DNA of 24,774 nt from an uncultured Campylobacter sp. (GTDB taxonomy: Bacteria > Campylobacterota > Campylobacteria > Campylobacterales > Campylobacteraceae), in contig NZ_CALHHX010000034.1 of assembly GCF_938030685.1 (NCBI RefSeq), positions 1 through 24,774 on the forward strand, in the 5' to 3' direction. This document shows, piece after piece, positions 16,293-24,517 of this stretch (position 1 is the first letter of the stretch; every line of letters starts with the position of its first letter). The position numbers and the translations under genes were made by a program. A model generated the notes under the pieces. That model made no database searches, was not told where the DNA came from, and saw only the letters and a program-made list of their open reading frames with translations.

Positions 16293-16538
16293 ACGAAATC
16301 AAATTTTAAAAGGGCGCAAACGAGCTCTGCTTGGGATTGCATCGCTAAGGCGTGCGACGCGAACGGCAAATTTAATGCGGGATTTGAAGGTCATGAGATA
16401 GCGATGGGTGCGCCGAGTCTGGGCAGGCTACAGCTTTGTACGAGCGCGGAGCGTTTGCAGGAGGGCAATTTAAATTTTCGCAGCGAGCTCGATATCAGCG
16501 CAAACGCATAGGCACCGCTGTATGATTTAAAATTTTAA
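16293..16538 (+). pseudogene. Possible coding remnant with one amber codon
   Basis: A frame without a start codon reads KFNAGFEGHEIAMGAPSLGR, then LQLCTSAERLQEGNLNFRSE and LDISANA, then TAG (16509-16511). It continues APLYDLKF and ends in TAA (16536-16538). The composition (balanced, few rare residues) suggests former coding DNA. No ribosome site or ATG is present at its head and I cannot name a parent family. The rest of the 16213-16656 gap shows nothing else I can support. Confidence 0.3.
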
Positions 16539-16656
16539 GCTAAAAAGTGATAACGCGAATGAAAGCGCGCTGTTTGACGATGAAATCAAAAGCTAAATTT
16601 AACAGCGCAAAATGCCCGAGCTGCTAGCGACGAATTTTGAAACGGGAGTAAATTTA

Positions 16657-17375
16657 ATGCAAAATTTAAAAGACGAATCGCAGAAGTCGCAGCAGCCTAA
16701 ACAAAACGGCGCCGAGCGCCAAAATCCGCCGAAATTTGATAATAAACCCCTCGTCATCAAAGACTACAACATAATAGTATTCTTTATTTATAACCTATTC
16801 TTCGCTCCCTTGGCGGTACCGGTGTTTCTGTATATAGGCGATATTTTCCCATACTATACGCCGTTTGTTTCCGTAGCATTCGCCGTCGTATCCTATCTCA
16901 ACAGTGCCCATACGCGCTTTGTTCATTTGACGAATAGGAGTATCAACTACGTCAATAAAGCAAAATCACGAAATCTATAAAATTTGATGAAATATCGCTC
17001 ATAAAGCTCACCGCCACGCCGCTATTCGGACATATCGTACCCGCTAGAAATTCCGCAGGCATTGCGCTTTCGTTCATCGTAATAGCCGTCGCGTTTGCCG
17101 GATTTTTACAGAGCTTTAGAGGATTTATAATTTTTATTATGAGCCTGACGGCATTGGTTTTGCCGTTTTTCACCTCTAAACTGATTTTTTCAAAGATCAC
17201 GGAGGGGAAATTTAGCTTTCGTGCGATCGATACTTTGATCATCTATGACGGCAAGGGCGAATTTATCAGTTTTATGATGAGCGCGGCGGATTTTGAAAGG
17301 GTTTGCCGCTACATGCCAAAAGAGCGGCAGATCAGCCCGTCAAAATTTCAAAAGCAGTTTGTGATATTTCAATGA
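16657..17375 (+). pseudogene. Multi-pass membrane protein split by one frameshift
   Basis: The N-terminal frame starts at ATG 16657-16659 (GGGAG 8 nt upstream; MQNLKDESQKSQQPKQNG). It has two membrane helices (IIVFFIYNLFFAPLAVPVFL; TPFVSVAFAVVSYL) and stops at 16978-16980. The next frame, entered near 16970 by a -1 shift, continues KSIKFDEISLIKLTATPLFG, then ALSFIVIAVAFAGFLQSFRG and FIIFIMSLTALVLPFF (two more helices). It ends in a soluble tail containing LIIYDGKGEFISFMMSAADF and the stop at 17373-17375. Joined, it is a four-helix membrane protein of about 239 residues with a cytoplasmic C-terminal domain. Family unknown. The smooth continuation in topology and composition across the shift is the evidence for a single former gene. 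Confidence 0.65.
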
Positions 17376-17565
17376 AAGAGCCTATTAAGCGATATCGGCG
17401 TTAAAATTTAAAAAGCCGTTTCGGCTCCTTAAATTAGTTGCAAGTTAAATTTGTGCGTAAATTTTATAATTTCGCATACGTTAAAATTTTACGGCGTGCA
17501 CGCTAAATCATACGATGCGCACGCTAAAAATTTTACAGCGCGGTACGAAATTTTAAGGAGCATGG

Positions 17566-17653
17566 CGTGAAATTTGAAATTTCGCAAAATGCCCTAAATT
17601 TTAAAAAATTTCACGAAATTTTGCGGAGCCGTGAAATTTTAAAAGCTCCGCAA
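17566..17653. repeat. Interleaved inverted repeats downstream of the TonB receptor
   Basis: CGTGAAATTT occurs at 17566-17575 and again at 17630-17639. Its complement AAATTTCACG lies between them (17606-17615) and can pair with either. CGCAAAAT (17583-17590) pairs with ATTTTGCG (17618-17625). TTGCGGAGC (17621-17629) pairs with GCTCCGCAA (17645-17653, loop 15). The last hairpin lies 12 nt past the receptor stop (17666) and, with a T6 further downstream on the minus strand, may serve as its terminator. Confidence 0.55.
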
Positions 17654-17665
17654 ATTTAGCTTATG

Positions 17666-20392
17666 CTACCACCGAATGCCCGCTTCCAGCCAAAACTGCC
17701 TGCCCGCCTCATAGACCAGATCGAGCGAGGTATCGCTGCTAAGCCTTGCTTTGTTGCGCTTATTTAGGACGTTGTAGATGTCTAAATTCGTAAAAAATTC
17801 CACCTCGCCCGCCATCTTTTTGGCGTATCCGATGCGCGCATCCCAGCTGTAGCTTTTGCCGAGATTTACCTTTTCGTATTTGTCATATCTGGCAGGATAC
17901 TTGCCCGCAGGCGTCCTGCCCGTGCGAGCGATCGCTTCTTGCGAGCCTTTAAACGATAGAAAGTTATTTACGCTGATGCCGTAGCTTGGGATTTTCGTGA
18001 TGATATTTAGGCTCGCAGTCCAAGGCCTAGCATAGTCCTGCGCCGGAAGCTCCGATAGCCTCATCAGCCTGCCGTCATATTCGACGATCTTTTCATCTTC
18101 GAGCGTTTCTCTATCAAGCGATATGTCATAAAGGGTGTTGTTCGTTTTCATCTTGATGTGTTCAAAGCCTAGCTCAAAGCCATTTAGCGTACCGAAGGCC
18201 TCATAATCATCGATCGTTTTAACGCCGAAGGTTAAAATTTTATTTTCGCTTCTGCCGTCATTAGTAAAGGTTTGATAGTTGTTTTGGTAGTTCGGATTCG
18301 GCGCTAGACCTAGATCTCTTCGCGTAGATTTGATGATCTGATCCCTGCCCTTGCGGCTTACATATTTGCCGAAAAACTCAAAATTCCCAAGCTTTTGCTT
18401 TGCCCCAAATACCAGCTCATCCTCATAAGGCACCCTTAGCTCGTTAAATTTAGTTAGAGACGGGTCTTTTGGCAGTTGCGTCCAATTTTGCGTATAAGCA
18501 TTGCGTGGGCGCGTGTAGGTAGTGGCGAGCCCCTCTCGCCCCTCTCTTAATTTGTAGGTAAAGAGATTGCGTCCGTAGTAGCGGTTTGCACCGAAGCTAA
18601 GAATCGAATCGCCGTCGCCGAAAATATCGTAGTAGCTGTTAAATCTCGGTGCCGCAGTCGTTTGCTTCATATAATTATCCCTATTTAGTCTTACGCCCGG
18701 TCGCAAGGTAAGATCACCGATTTTTATCTCATCCTCCAGATAAACCGCCAAGCTCTTCATATCTACCTTAGTATTGCCCTTGTAATAGCTTTTTCGCGTA
18801 AAAAACTGGCCGCTTCTGCCGAGTCTCGCAAAAGAATCGTCTATAGAGCAGAGCTCGTCATTCGGATCGCAAGCATGTACGCCCGCAGGTAGCGGTGCTA
18901 TTCCGCTGGCGGTCATAAACTCTTTTCTTACGTTAAATTTAGCCTCTTGCTTTTTAAACTCAAAGCCCGTGATAAATCTATGCTTACTGCCGCCGAGATC
19001 AAATTCATTAAACTCCAAATCCGCGTTGTACGAAAAGCTCTTTTGAGTCTGATCGAGATCCCCAAAGCCGCCCTCTATCGCCGAAGCAGATAAAATTTTA
19101 CTGCCCCAATTCTTTACGTTTGAGTATTGCCAAGCCCTGTAATATTCATTCTCCGCATCACGCGAACTCTCCAGTTTGCTGTAGGATAAAATTTGATTAA
19201 ACCTAGCGAAATCGCCATCGTAGTCGGTTTTAAGCGCTAAATTTAAACCGCCCGATTTCATATCGGCGTAGGAGTCCTTGATATGGTCGTTAAACATTTT
19301 GTTTCGCTCGGGCGCGTAGGTTACGCTAGGCGTTATAGTTAGGCGGTCGCTTGCATACCAAAGCGCTTTTAGGAAGTAGTTGTCAATATTTCGCCTCTGA
19401 ACTCGCTCGGTGATGGTCGTATCGGCGTTGTATCTTCTGTCGTAGGCCTTGAGCGGAATTTTACTTCTAGTGTTGGTATAACCGAACATCAAGCCCAGAT
19501 CCTCGGTAACGGTGCCCTCTAAATTTAATCTCGTGATCCACTTATCGAATCTCGGCTGATTTAGAGGCGTAGCGGAGTTTTCAAAGTTTTGCTCATCGCC
19601 GTAGATATGGTATCTAGTCCAGCTATCCTCGGTGTGCTGCATCGAAAATTTGCCGTGAAATCCCGCACGCGGATCTCGCGTCTTAGCCTCCACTACGCCG
19701 CCGGTAAATCCGCCGTATTTGGCGGAGACGCCACTATCGTGCACCTCGACGCTCCGTAAAAAATCGCTATCGATCGCCATACCTTGCGAGACGGAATTCA
19801 TCGTATCAAACGCCGAAAAGCGCGTAGGATTGCCGCCCGGATTTCTAGCGGGATCGAGATCGTTATTCATATTCGCGCCGTCAAGCATAAAGTTATTTTG
19901 CCAATACTTCGCGCCGTTGATGCTTATGTTTGCGGGGCTGATCTCGCCCAGCGTCGTGCTCTGGCGATTTGTGGAGCTGAATTGCACGTTTGGATTGGTG
20001 CGCAAAAGCTGCACGAAGTCGCCGTTGCCGCTAGGCATCGACTCGATCATCGTCCTGCTTATTTTTTGCGTACCGCCATAGCTATCGCCGACGCTCGTCA
20101 GGCTAGAGTCAATGTTGCCGACAACTACTATTTCGGGAAATTTATAACTATTTGTCGTAGCAGCCGAGCTTCGTGCCTCCGAGCCTTCTTTGGTAACAAC
20201 GCTTCTGGTTGCGTTATTTTCAGACGAATCCTGCGCGACGCTTAGGCCGCAAAGACACGCCGCGACTATTAAGGAGCGTGCAAGCCCCCCCCCGCAGCGA
20301 TTTTGAGTGGATTTCTCGCCTTTTACGGAAGCGGAATAATTGCGGCCTGCGCCGCTTTCACATGGCTTACAGGCCCAAAAATCGACAATCAT
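17666..20392 (-). CDS. TonB-dependent outer-membrane receptor, probably phase-variable
   Basis: 908 residues. A signal peptide core (SLIVAACLCGLSVA, cut after A53) follows an unusually long 38-residue N-terminal extension that includes three glycines (34-36) encoded by nine consecutive G. The mature protein has a TonB box-like EIVVVGN (about 87-93). A plug domain follows (QKISRTMIESMPSGNGDFVQ, NISINGAKYWQNNFMLDGAN, GVSAKYGGFTGGVVEAKTRD), then a beta-barrel ending in FWLEAGIRW, a terminal aromatic as outer-membrane barrels require. The start ATG (20390-20392) has AAAAAAGGAG before it. Such receptors take up iron complexes, heme, cobalamin or whole iron proteins using TonB-ExbBD energy. The neighbouring M16 protease points to a protein or peptide cargo (inference). 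Current tract length is in frame (ON). Confidence 0.9.
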   Translation of the reverse strand: MIVDFWACKPCESGAGRNYSASVKGEKSTQNRCGGGLARSLIVAACLCGLSVAQDSSENNATRSVVTKEGSEARSSAATTNSYKFPEIVVVGNIDSSLTSVGDSYGGTQKISRTMIESMPSGNGDFVQLLRTNPNVQFSSTNRQSTTLGEISPANISINGAKYWQNNFMLDGANMNNDLDPARNPGGNPTRFSAFDTMNSVSQGMAIDSDFLRSVEVHDSGVSAKYGGFTGGVVEAKTRDPRAGFHGKFSMQHTEDSWTRYHIYGDEQNFENSATPLNQPRFDKWITRLNLEGTVTEDLGLMFGYTNTRSKIPLKAYDRRYNADTTITERVQRRNIDNYFLKALWYASDRLTITPSVTYAPERNKMFNDHIKDSYADMKSGGLNLALKTDYDGDFARFNQILSYSKLESSRDAENEYYRAWQYSNVKNWGSKILSASAIEGGFGDLDQTQKSFSYNADLEFNEFDLGGSKHRFITGFEFKKQEAKFNVRKEFMTASGIAPLPAGVHACDPNDELCSIDDSFARLGRSGQFFTRKSYYKGNTKVDMKSLAVYLEDEIKIGDLTLRPGVRLNRDNYMKQTTAAPRFNSYYDIFGDGDSILSFGANRYYGRNLFTYKLREGREGLATTYTRPRNAYTQNWTQLPKDPSLTKFNELRVPYEDELVFGAKQKLGNFEFFGKYVSRKGRDQIIKSTRRDLGLAPNPNYQNNYQTFTNDGRSENKILTFGVKTIDDYEAFGTLNGFELGFEHIKMKTNNTLYDISLDRETLEDEKIVEYDGRLMRLSELPAQDYARPWTASLNIITKIPSYGISVNNFLSFKGSQEAIARTGRTPAGKYPARYDKYEKVNLGKSYSWDARIGYAKKMAGEVEFFTNLDIYNVLNKRNKARLSSDTSLDLVYEAGRQFWLEAGIRW
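20285..20293 (-). repeat. G9 homopolymer inside the receptor coding sequence
   Basis: Nine G on the coding strand encode Gly34-Gly36, immediately before the hydrophobic core of the signal peptide. Campylobacter poly-G tracts of about 8 or more vary in length during replication and switch genes. Translating by hand, G8 gives a TAA five codons past the tract, and G10 gives a TGA about 22 codons past it. Confidence 0.85.
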
Positions 20393-20466
20393 TTTTTCTC
20401 CTTTTTTGAAAATAAAAATTAAGACCTTGAAAATTTAGCCAATAATATTTTAAATTTCAATAAAAG

Positions 20467-20481
20467 TGATAACAATTATAT
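20467..20481. promoter_or_regulatory. Putative Fur box over the receptor promoter
   Basis: TGATAACAATTATAT matches the 7-1-7 Fur consensus TGATAAT-N-ATTATCA at 11 of 14 positions. It overlaps a minus-strand TATAAT (20475-20480), the best -10 candidate for the receptor, 83 nt before its start. Iron repression of the receptor is inferred. Confidence 0.5.
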
Positions 20482-20721
20482 AACTTATGCAAACAATAGA
20501 AAAAATGTAACAAAATAGCGATATATCGGTAAAGCAATTTCATTTTGTAATAAAATTTATCTAAAATCTATGCATGACGCAGATGGGTTTAATTGAGCTT
20601 TATTCTTGAGTTCATTTTTAAACTGCTAAATTTACGGAGATAAAATTTGCCGTGCAAGCGCCGTTAAATTTAAACGCGCTTAGTAAATTTCTCCGAGTAA
20701 AATTTAAAGACGCCCAGCCCG

Positions 20722-23463
20722 CTAAAATTTCGGCGCATTTATCCTCACGGTTTCATCGGTGTCAAAAATATAGGTCTGCGCCGCCTCCGCAATATCTTTC
20801 GGCGAAATGGAATTTACGATCGTTTCAAAGGTCTTAAAATCGGCGATCTCCTCATTCCAAAGCGCGTATTTTACGAGCGCGTCGTTCCAAAACTCGGGGC
20901 TTTCGCGAGCGGTACGAGCCGTGATGATCTGAGATTTTTTAAAATTTTCAAGATGTCGCGCTACGTCCGATCCGCCGCCTGCGATCTCTGCAAAAATTTC
21001 TCTGATTGCGGATAAAATTTGATCCGTATTTTGCGGCGCGCAGGAAAACGAAATATGAAGGCTCGAGTGCTCGTACGGAATGCGGCTTAGGCTCGAAGCG
21101 ACCGAAAAGCCGTAAGTGCGCCCCTCATCCTCTCTGATGCGCTCTCTAAGGGCTTCCTGAAGCACCGAAGCTAGAGCTGAAATTTTAATTGCATTTTCAA
21201 GCGAGTGCGGGGCGGATCTGTTTATCGCGGTAAGCGCGACGTCGCTTCTAGGGGAGTTTTGATAGTTGCGCATAAAAACGTGCCGTCCGCTTAAGCTGCG
21301 AATTCCGTCGTCTTTAAAATCCTCGCGCTCATTGCGAGCAGGCAAGCTCGCCAGATATTTTTTTATGAGGACTTCGGCGTCTTTCAACTCAAAATCGCCG
21401 CTAAGCACGAAAGTGTAGGATGCGGCATTGCTAAATTTATCATAGACGATCTTTTTTAGCTCCTCCGCGTTAAGCGCTTTGATCTGCGCGGCGCTTAGAG
21501 GGCGCATTCGCGCATTGCCGCCGTAAAAAAACTCGCTAAATTCCCTGCTAAATTTATACCCGGGCAGCTTCTCGTTTCGCGCAAGCTCGTCGAGCGATTT
21601 TATCTTTAAATTTCGCAGCGCCTTCTCGTCCGTGCGCGGAGAGCTAAGCTCTAAGTTTATCGCTTCCAGCAGCCATTTGAGGTCCTGCGAGCCGCAGTTT
21701 CCGTAAAATCCGTGCGAAAATGCGGAGATATTTTTGCGATAATTCACCTGCCGCCCGCTTAAAATTTGCGAAATTTCATAATTGTTAAACTCGCCCGCAC
21801 CGCTTTCGTTTGCAAGCATCGCGGCAAAACTACCAAGTCCCGGATGCGCCAGATTGGACATTCCGCCTCTGCTTACCGCGGCGAACGAGATGAAATCCTT
21901 GCGCGTCTTAAGCGGCTTTAAGATCACAGTCGCGTTATTTTCAAGCAAGTAAGTATAAAATTTAAATCGCGGCTCAAAGCTTTTGCTTAAAATTTTGCCC
22001 TCAGGCAGGTTTTTAGAAACCAAGCTATCGGGCACCTTTTTATGCGCGGCATGCGTATTTATCGCCTTAGCGCCGCTTTGCAGCTTCTTAAATTTAGCCT
22101 CGTCCAGATTATATCCGGAGCCGCTAAAGACGCTTGCATGCACCTCGCCCAGATCCGTAAGGCGCCTAAATTCTAAATTTAGCTCATCTAGGCTGATCTC
22201 GCGCAGCAGCTTTATGTCCAAATCACGCTGTTTTGCGGCGCTAGGCAGGACGTCTCCTGATTTTACGGCATGAAGAATCTCTCTTGCAAAAAACGCGGAA
22301 TTTGCGCTTTTTTTGCGCTCAAAGGCGCTGTGCCGCGAGCTGATTAAAGCATCCTTTGCAAGGGCGAAATCGCGCTCATCAAAGCCGCTATCTCGCAAGC
22401 CTTTGATTAGCCCGAGCACCTGCGAGATCGCACCGTCAAAATCTCCGCCCAAAACGGCGACGTCGAAGTTATAGATCGTTTTTTGAAACTGCAAATTCGA
22501 TCTGGAAAAATTAACGCGCAGCAGCGCGCCTTCGCTAGCCTTCGCTCGCTCATAAATCGTAGAAATAAGGCTTGAGATAAGCTCGCTTTTTAAAATTTTT
22601 CTCTCATTCGCCTCACTATTTGGTGGCGCAAATTCCTCCCAAAACGAAATTTTGACGGAATTTAGCGATGTTTCATTCGTGTCGTAATTGTAAATTTTCA
22701 AACCCTGCCTAGACGGAATGCCCATATCCGGGCGGGCGTAGGAGTTTGTATTTTTAAGAGGCGAAAAATTTTGCTCTAGCAGTTTTAAAATTTTATCCCT
22801 TTTAAAATCGCCCACGGCTATAAATTTCATAGACCTGGGCTGGTAAATTTTTTGATAAAGCTCCTTGATTCGCTGCGCGCTTACGGATTTTATGACCGCC
22901 ATATCGCCGATCGGCGCGCGATCAAAATACGCGCTGCCGCCGTAAAGCTCCTCATCCATCCGCTCGTAAAGCCTCGCGATCGGCGTATCGCGGCTGCGCG
23001 CCTCCTCGATTATGACGCCTCTTTCTTTTACGAGCTCGAGCGGATTAAACTCCACTCCGTCCGCAATCGAAGCAAAAATTTTAAAAACGTCCTTTAAATT
23101 TTCTTCGCTAACGGCGATGTTAAGCGTGTAGATCGTGCTGTCGTAGCCCGTCTGCGCATTTACGTCGGCGCCGAATTTCACGCCCAGGCTCTGCAGTTTT
23201 TTGATAAGCTCGTTTTTGCTAAAATCGCGGCTCCCGTTAAAGGACATATGCTCTATGAAATGCGCAAGCCCGCGCTCATTAGGGCTCTCATCGATCGAGC
23301 CCGCATCCACGATGAGATAAAAAACGGCGGAATTTTTAGGCACAGAATTTTCTAAAATATAGTATTTAAGCCCGTTTGGCAGCGATCCTCGCAGGACGGC
23401 TTCGTCCCACTCAAGCGCAAAAGCCCCCGCACAAAGCAGTAAAAATAATAAAATTTTTCGCAT
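20722..23463 (-). CDS. Periplasmic M16 zinc protease, PqqL-like
   Basis: 913 residues, the size of E. coli PqqL (about 930) and other two-domain, fused-half M16 enzymes. A signal peptide (MRKILLFLLLCAGAFA) sends it to the periplasm. The inverted zinc motif HFIEH is at 68-72 (ligands H68 and H72, catalytic E71). The third ligand is E147 in KERGVIIEEA, with the expected spacing of 74 residues. The inactive second half is seen from about residue 480 on (RPLSAAQIKALNAEELKKIV, ALRERIREDEGRTYGFSVAS). M16 chambers enclose and cut whole peptides or small proteins. PqqL and FusC are known to process ferredoxin brought in by a paired TonB receptor. Here the receptor gene lies 330 bp downstream on the same strand. 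The start has AAAGGG six nt before the ATG. Intact. Confidence 0.9.
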   Translation of the reverse strand: MRKILLFLLLCAGAFALEWDEAVLRGSLPNGLKYYILENSVPKNSAVFYLIVDAGSIDESPNERGLAHFIEHMSFNGSRDFSKNELIKKLQSLGVKFGADVNAQTGYDSTIYTLNIAVSEENLKDVFKIFASIADGVEFNPLELVKERGVIIEEARSRDTPIARLYERMDEELYGGSAYFDRAPIGDMAVIKSVSAQRIKELYQKIYQPRSMKFIAVGDFKRDKILKLLEQNFSPLKNTNSYARPDMGIPSRQGLKIYNYDTNETSLNSVKISFWEEFAPPNSEANERKILKSELISSLISTIYERAKASEGALLRVNFSRSNLQFQKTIYNFDVAVLGGDFDGAISQVLGLIKGLRDSGFDERDFALAKDALISSRHSAFERKKSANSAFFAREILHAVKSGDVLPSAAKQRDLDIKLLREISLDELNLEFRRLTDLGEVHASVFSGSGYNLDEAKFKKLQSGAKAINTHAAHKKVPDSLVSKNLPEGKILSKSFEPRFKFYTYLLENNATVILKPLKTRKDFISFAAVSRGGMSNLAHPGLGSFAAMLANESGAGEFNNYEISQILSGRQVNYRKNISAFSHGFYGNCGSQDLKWLLEAINLELSSPRTDEKALRNLKIKSLDELARNEKLPGYKFSREFSEFFYGGNARMRPLSAAQIKALNAEELKKIVYDKFSNAASYTFVLSGDFELKDAEVLIKKYLASLPARNEREDFKDDGIRSLSGRHVFMRNYQNSPRSDVALTAINRSAPHSLENAIKISALASVLQEALRERIREDEGRTYGFSVASSLSRIPYEHSSLHISFSCAPQNTDQILSAIREIFAEIAGGGSDVARHLENFKKSQIITARTARESPEFWNDALVKYALWNEEIADFKTFETIVNSISPKDIAEAAQTYIFDTDETVRINAPKF

Positions 23464-24195
23464 TTAAGCCCTTTAATTATTTCTAGTAAAATTCGCTCGC
23501 AGCCTTTCGGCAGACTCTTCTCTTTCGGCTTATCAATCTGCTCGCCTGCGCCATTCTGCGCTATTTTTTAGATTTGCTCGCCCCGATTGCTAGCCTGCGA
23601 TATCTCTTAGATCCGCCTACTTTTAACCCGCCTGTTCGCTACGCTAGTCCCCCGTCTGCTTCGCGAGCGTATCGGTCCTAGGCTCACACCGCGCGACTTC
23701 TCTCATTTATTTTATCGCTCAGAGGTGCGCAGGCGCATTTGATCTTTATCTGCGCGGCGGCACGACAGTACGGCGGCGCGCCCGCGCAAGATAAATTTTA
23801 AAATTTACTTGGACTCTGGCTAAATTTAAAAGCACGAGTCGGTAAATTTTAAAATTTATGTCTGGCATAGCAGCTGCTAAACTTTGAAATTTTATAGCTA
23901 AATTTCGCAATTATCTTTCACAGTCGCTTTTATGGCGAAACAGACGAACATTTAAATTTTACATCACCATATTCTTGCTGCGCGCTGTTTTAGCACGGAT
24001 TGATCAAACAAGCCATTGACGCACAATCTTGGCTTCTTCGCCGTATGACGTTTTGGTGCTCCGCTTATAAACGCGCCGCCCTAAACTGCCGTTTGCTACA
24101 GGATAAAATTTTAGCCTAAAGAGCATTAAATGAAAATTAGTATAAATAAAATGTGAAATTTTTGAAATTAAAATGAAATTTGGCTTAGATTAAAA
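23464..24195. other. 730-bp spacer with imperfect repeats, no gene seen
   Basis: No open frame with a ribosome site is present on either strand. The left half (to about 23790) is GC-rich and pyrimidine-skewed on the plus strand and contains an imperfect tandem pair of about 36 and 39 bp (23538-23573, 23574-23612) sharing TGCTCGCC...TGCG.TAT...TTAGAT. The right half is AT-rich and has the palindrome TAAATTTTAAAATTTA twice (23792-23807, 23843-23858). It borders tRNA-Ser, a usual integration point, but I see no attachment-site duplication. Confidence 0.5.
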
Positions 24196-24283
24196 TGGCC
24201 GGGAGATAGGGATTCGAACCCCAGGAGGCTTTCACCTCAACGGTTTTCAAGACCGCCGCTTTCGACCGCTCAGCCATCTCCCG
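24196..24283 (-). tRNA. tRNA-Ser(TGA)
   Basis: 88 nt with encoded CCA. The acceptor is CGGGAGA/TCTCCCG with discriminator G. The anticodon stem is GCGGT/ACCGT with loop CTTGAAA, giving anticodon TGA. The long variable arm (GAGGTGAAAGCCTCC) is typical of serine. Confidence 0.95.
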
Positions 24284-24289
24284 ATTGAG

Positions 24290-24335
24290 GGCGGGTAAAT
24301 CCCGCCGAAAGTTCGCGCAGGTTGGGGCCTGCGCG
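24290..24335 (-). terminator. Two hairpins between the small lipoprotein gene and tRNA-Ser
   Basis: CGCGCAGG-N6-CCTGCGCG (24314-24335) lies 6 nt past the lipoprotein stop. GGCGGG-N5-CCCGCC (24290-24306) follows it on the minus strand. Neither has a strong T-run, so they may be weak terminators or processing signals upstream of the tRNA. Confidence 0.45.
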
Positions 24336-24341
24336 TGAAAT

Positions 24342-24497
24342 TTATTCGGTTTTTTCTCCGACCCACTCAGCGCCATTGTGAACCTTTTCTTTGGTCCATT
24401 GAGCCGCATTGTGTGAGTCCTCTTTTACGCCGTGCCAGGTATTAGAGCACCCGCTAAAAACCATCAATGCCAAAAGAGCCGCTAGTATGTATCTCAT
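24342..24497 (-). CDS. Entericidin-like small lipoprotein, 51 residues
   Basis: The gene lies between tRNA genes. It has a clean ribosome site (AAAAAGGAGTTATT) before the ATG at 24495-24497. The signal peptide MRYILAALLALMVFSGC ends in lipobox FSGC (acylated C17). The mature 35 residues (beginning CSNTWHGVKEDSHNAAQWTK) consist of a GCSNTWxGxxEDxxxA segment as in EcnA/EcnB entericidins, then two similar amphipathic repeats (NAAQWTKEKVH / NGAEWVGEKTE). Entericidins are envelope lipoproteins tied to a toxin/antidote pair in E. coli. Only one copy is present here, so a toxin role is unproved. The length suits the family. Confidence 0.8.
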   Translation of the reverse strand: MRYILAALLALMVFSGCSNTWHGVKEDSHNAAQWTKEKVHNGAEWVGEKTE

Positions 24498-24517
24498 AAT
24501 AACTCCTTTTTAGGATC

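Noticed and set aside
16950..16985. Programmed frameshift in the membrane protein gene
   Set aside because: No X-XXY-YYZ heptamer or strong hairpin is at the switch point; a base loss is simpler.
24185..24409. 74-residue open frame over tRNA-Ser(TGA)
   Set aside because: It reads through the tRNA and both adjoining hairpins; the peptide is an artefact of the tRNA sequence.
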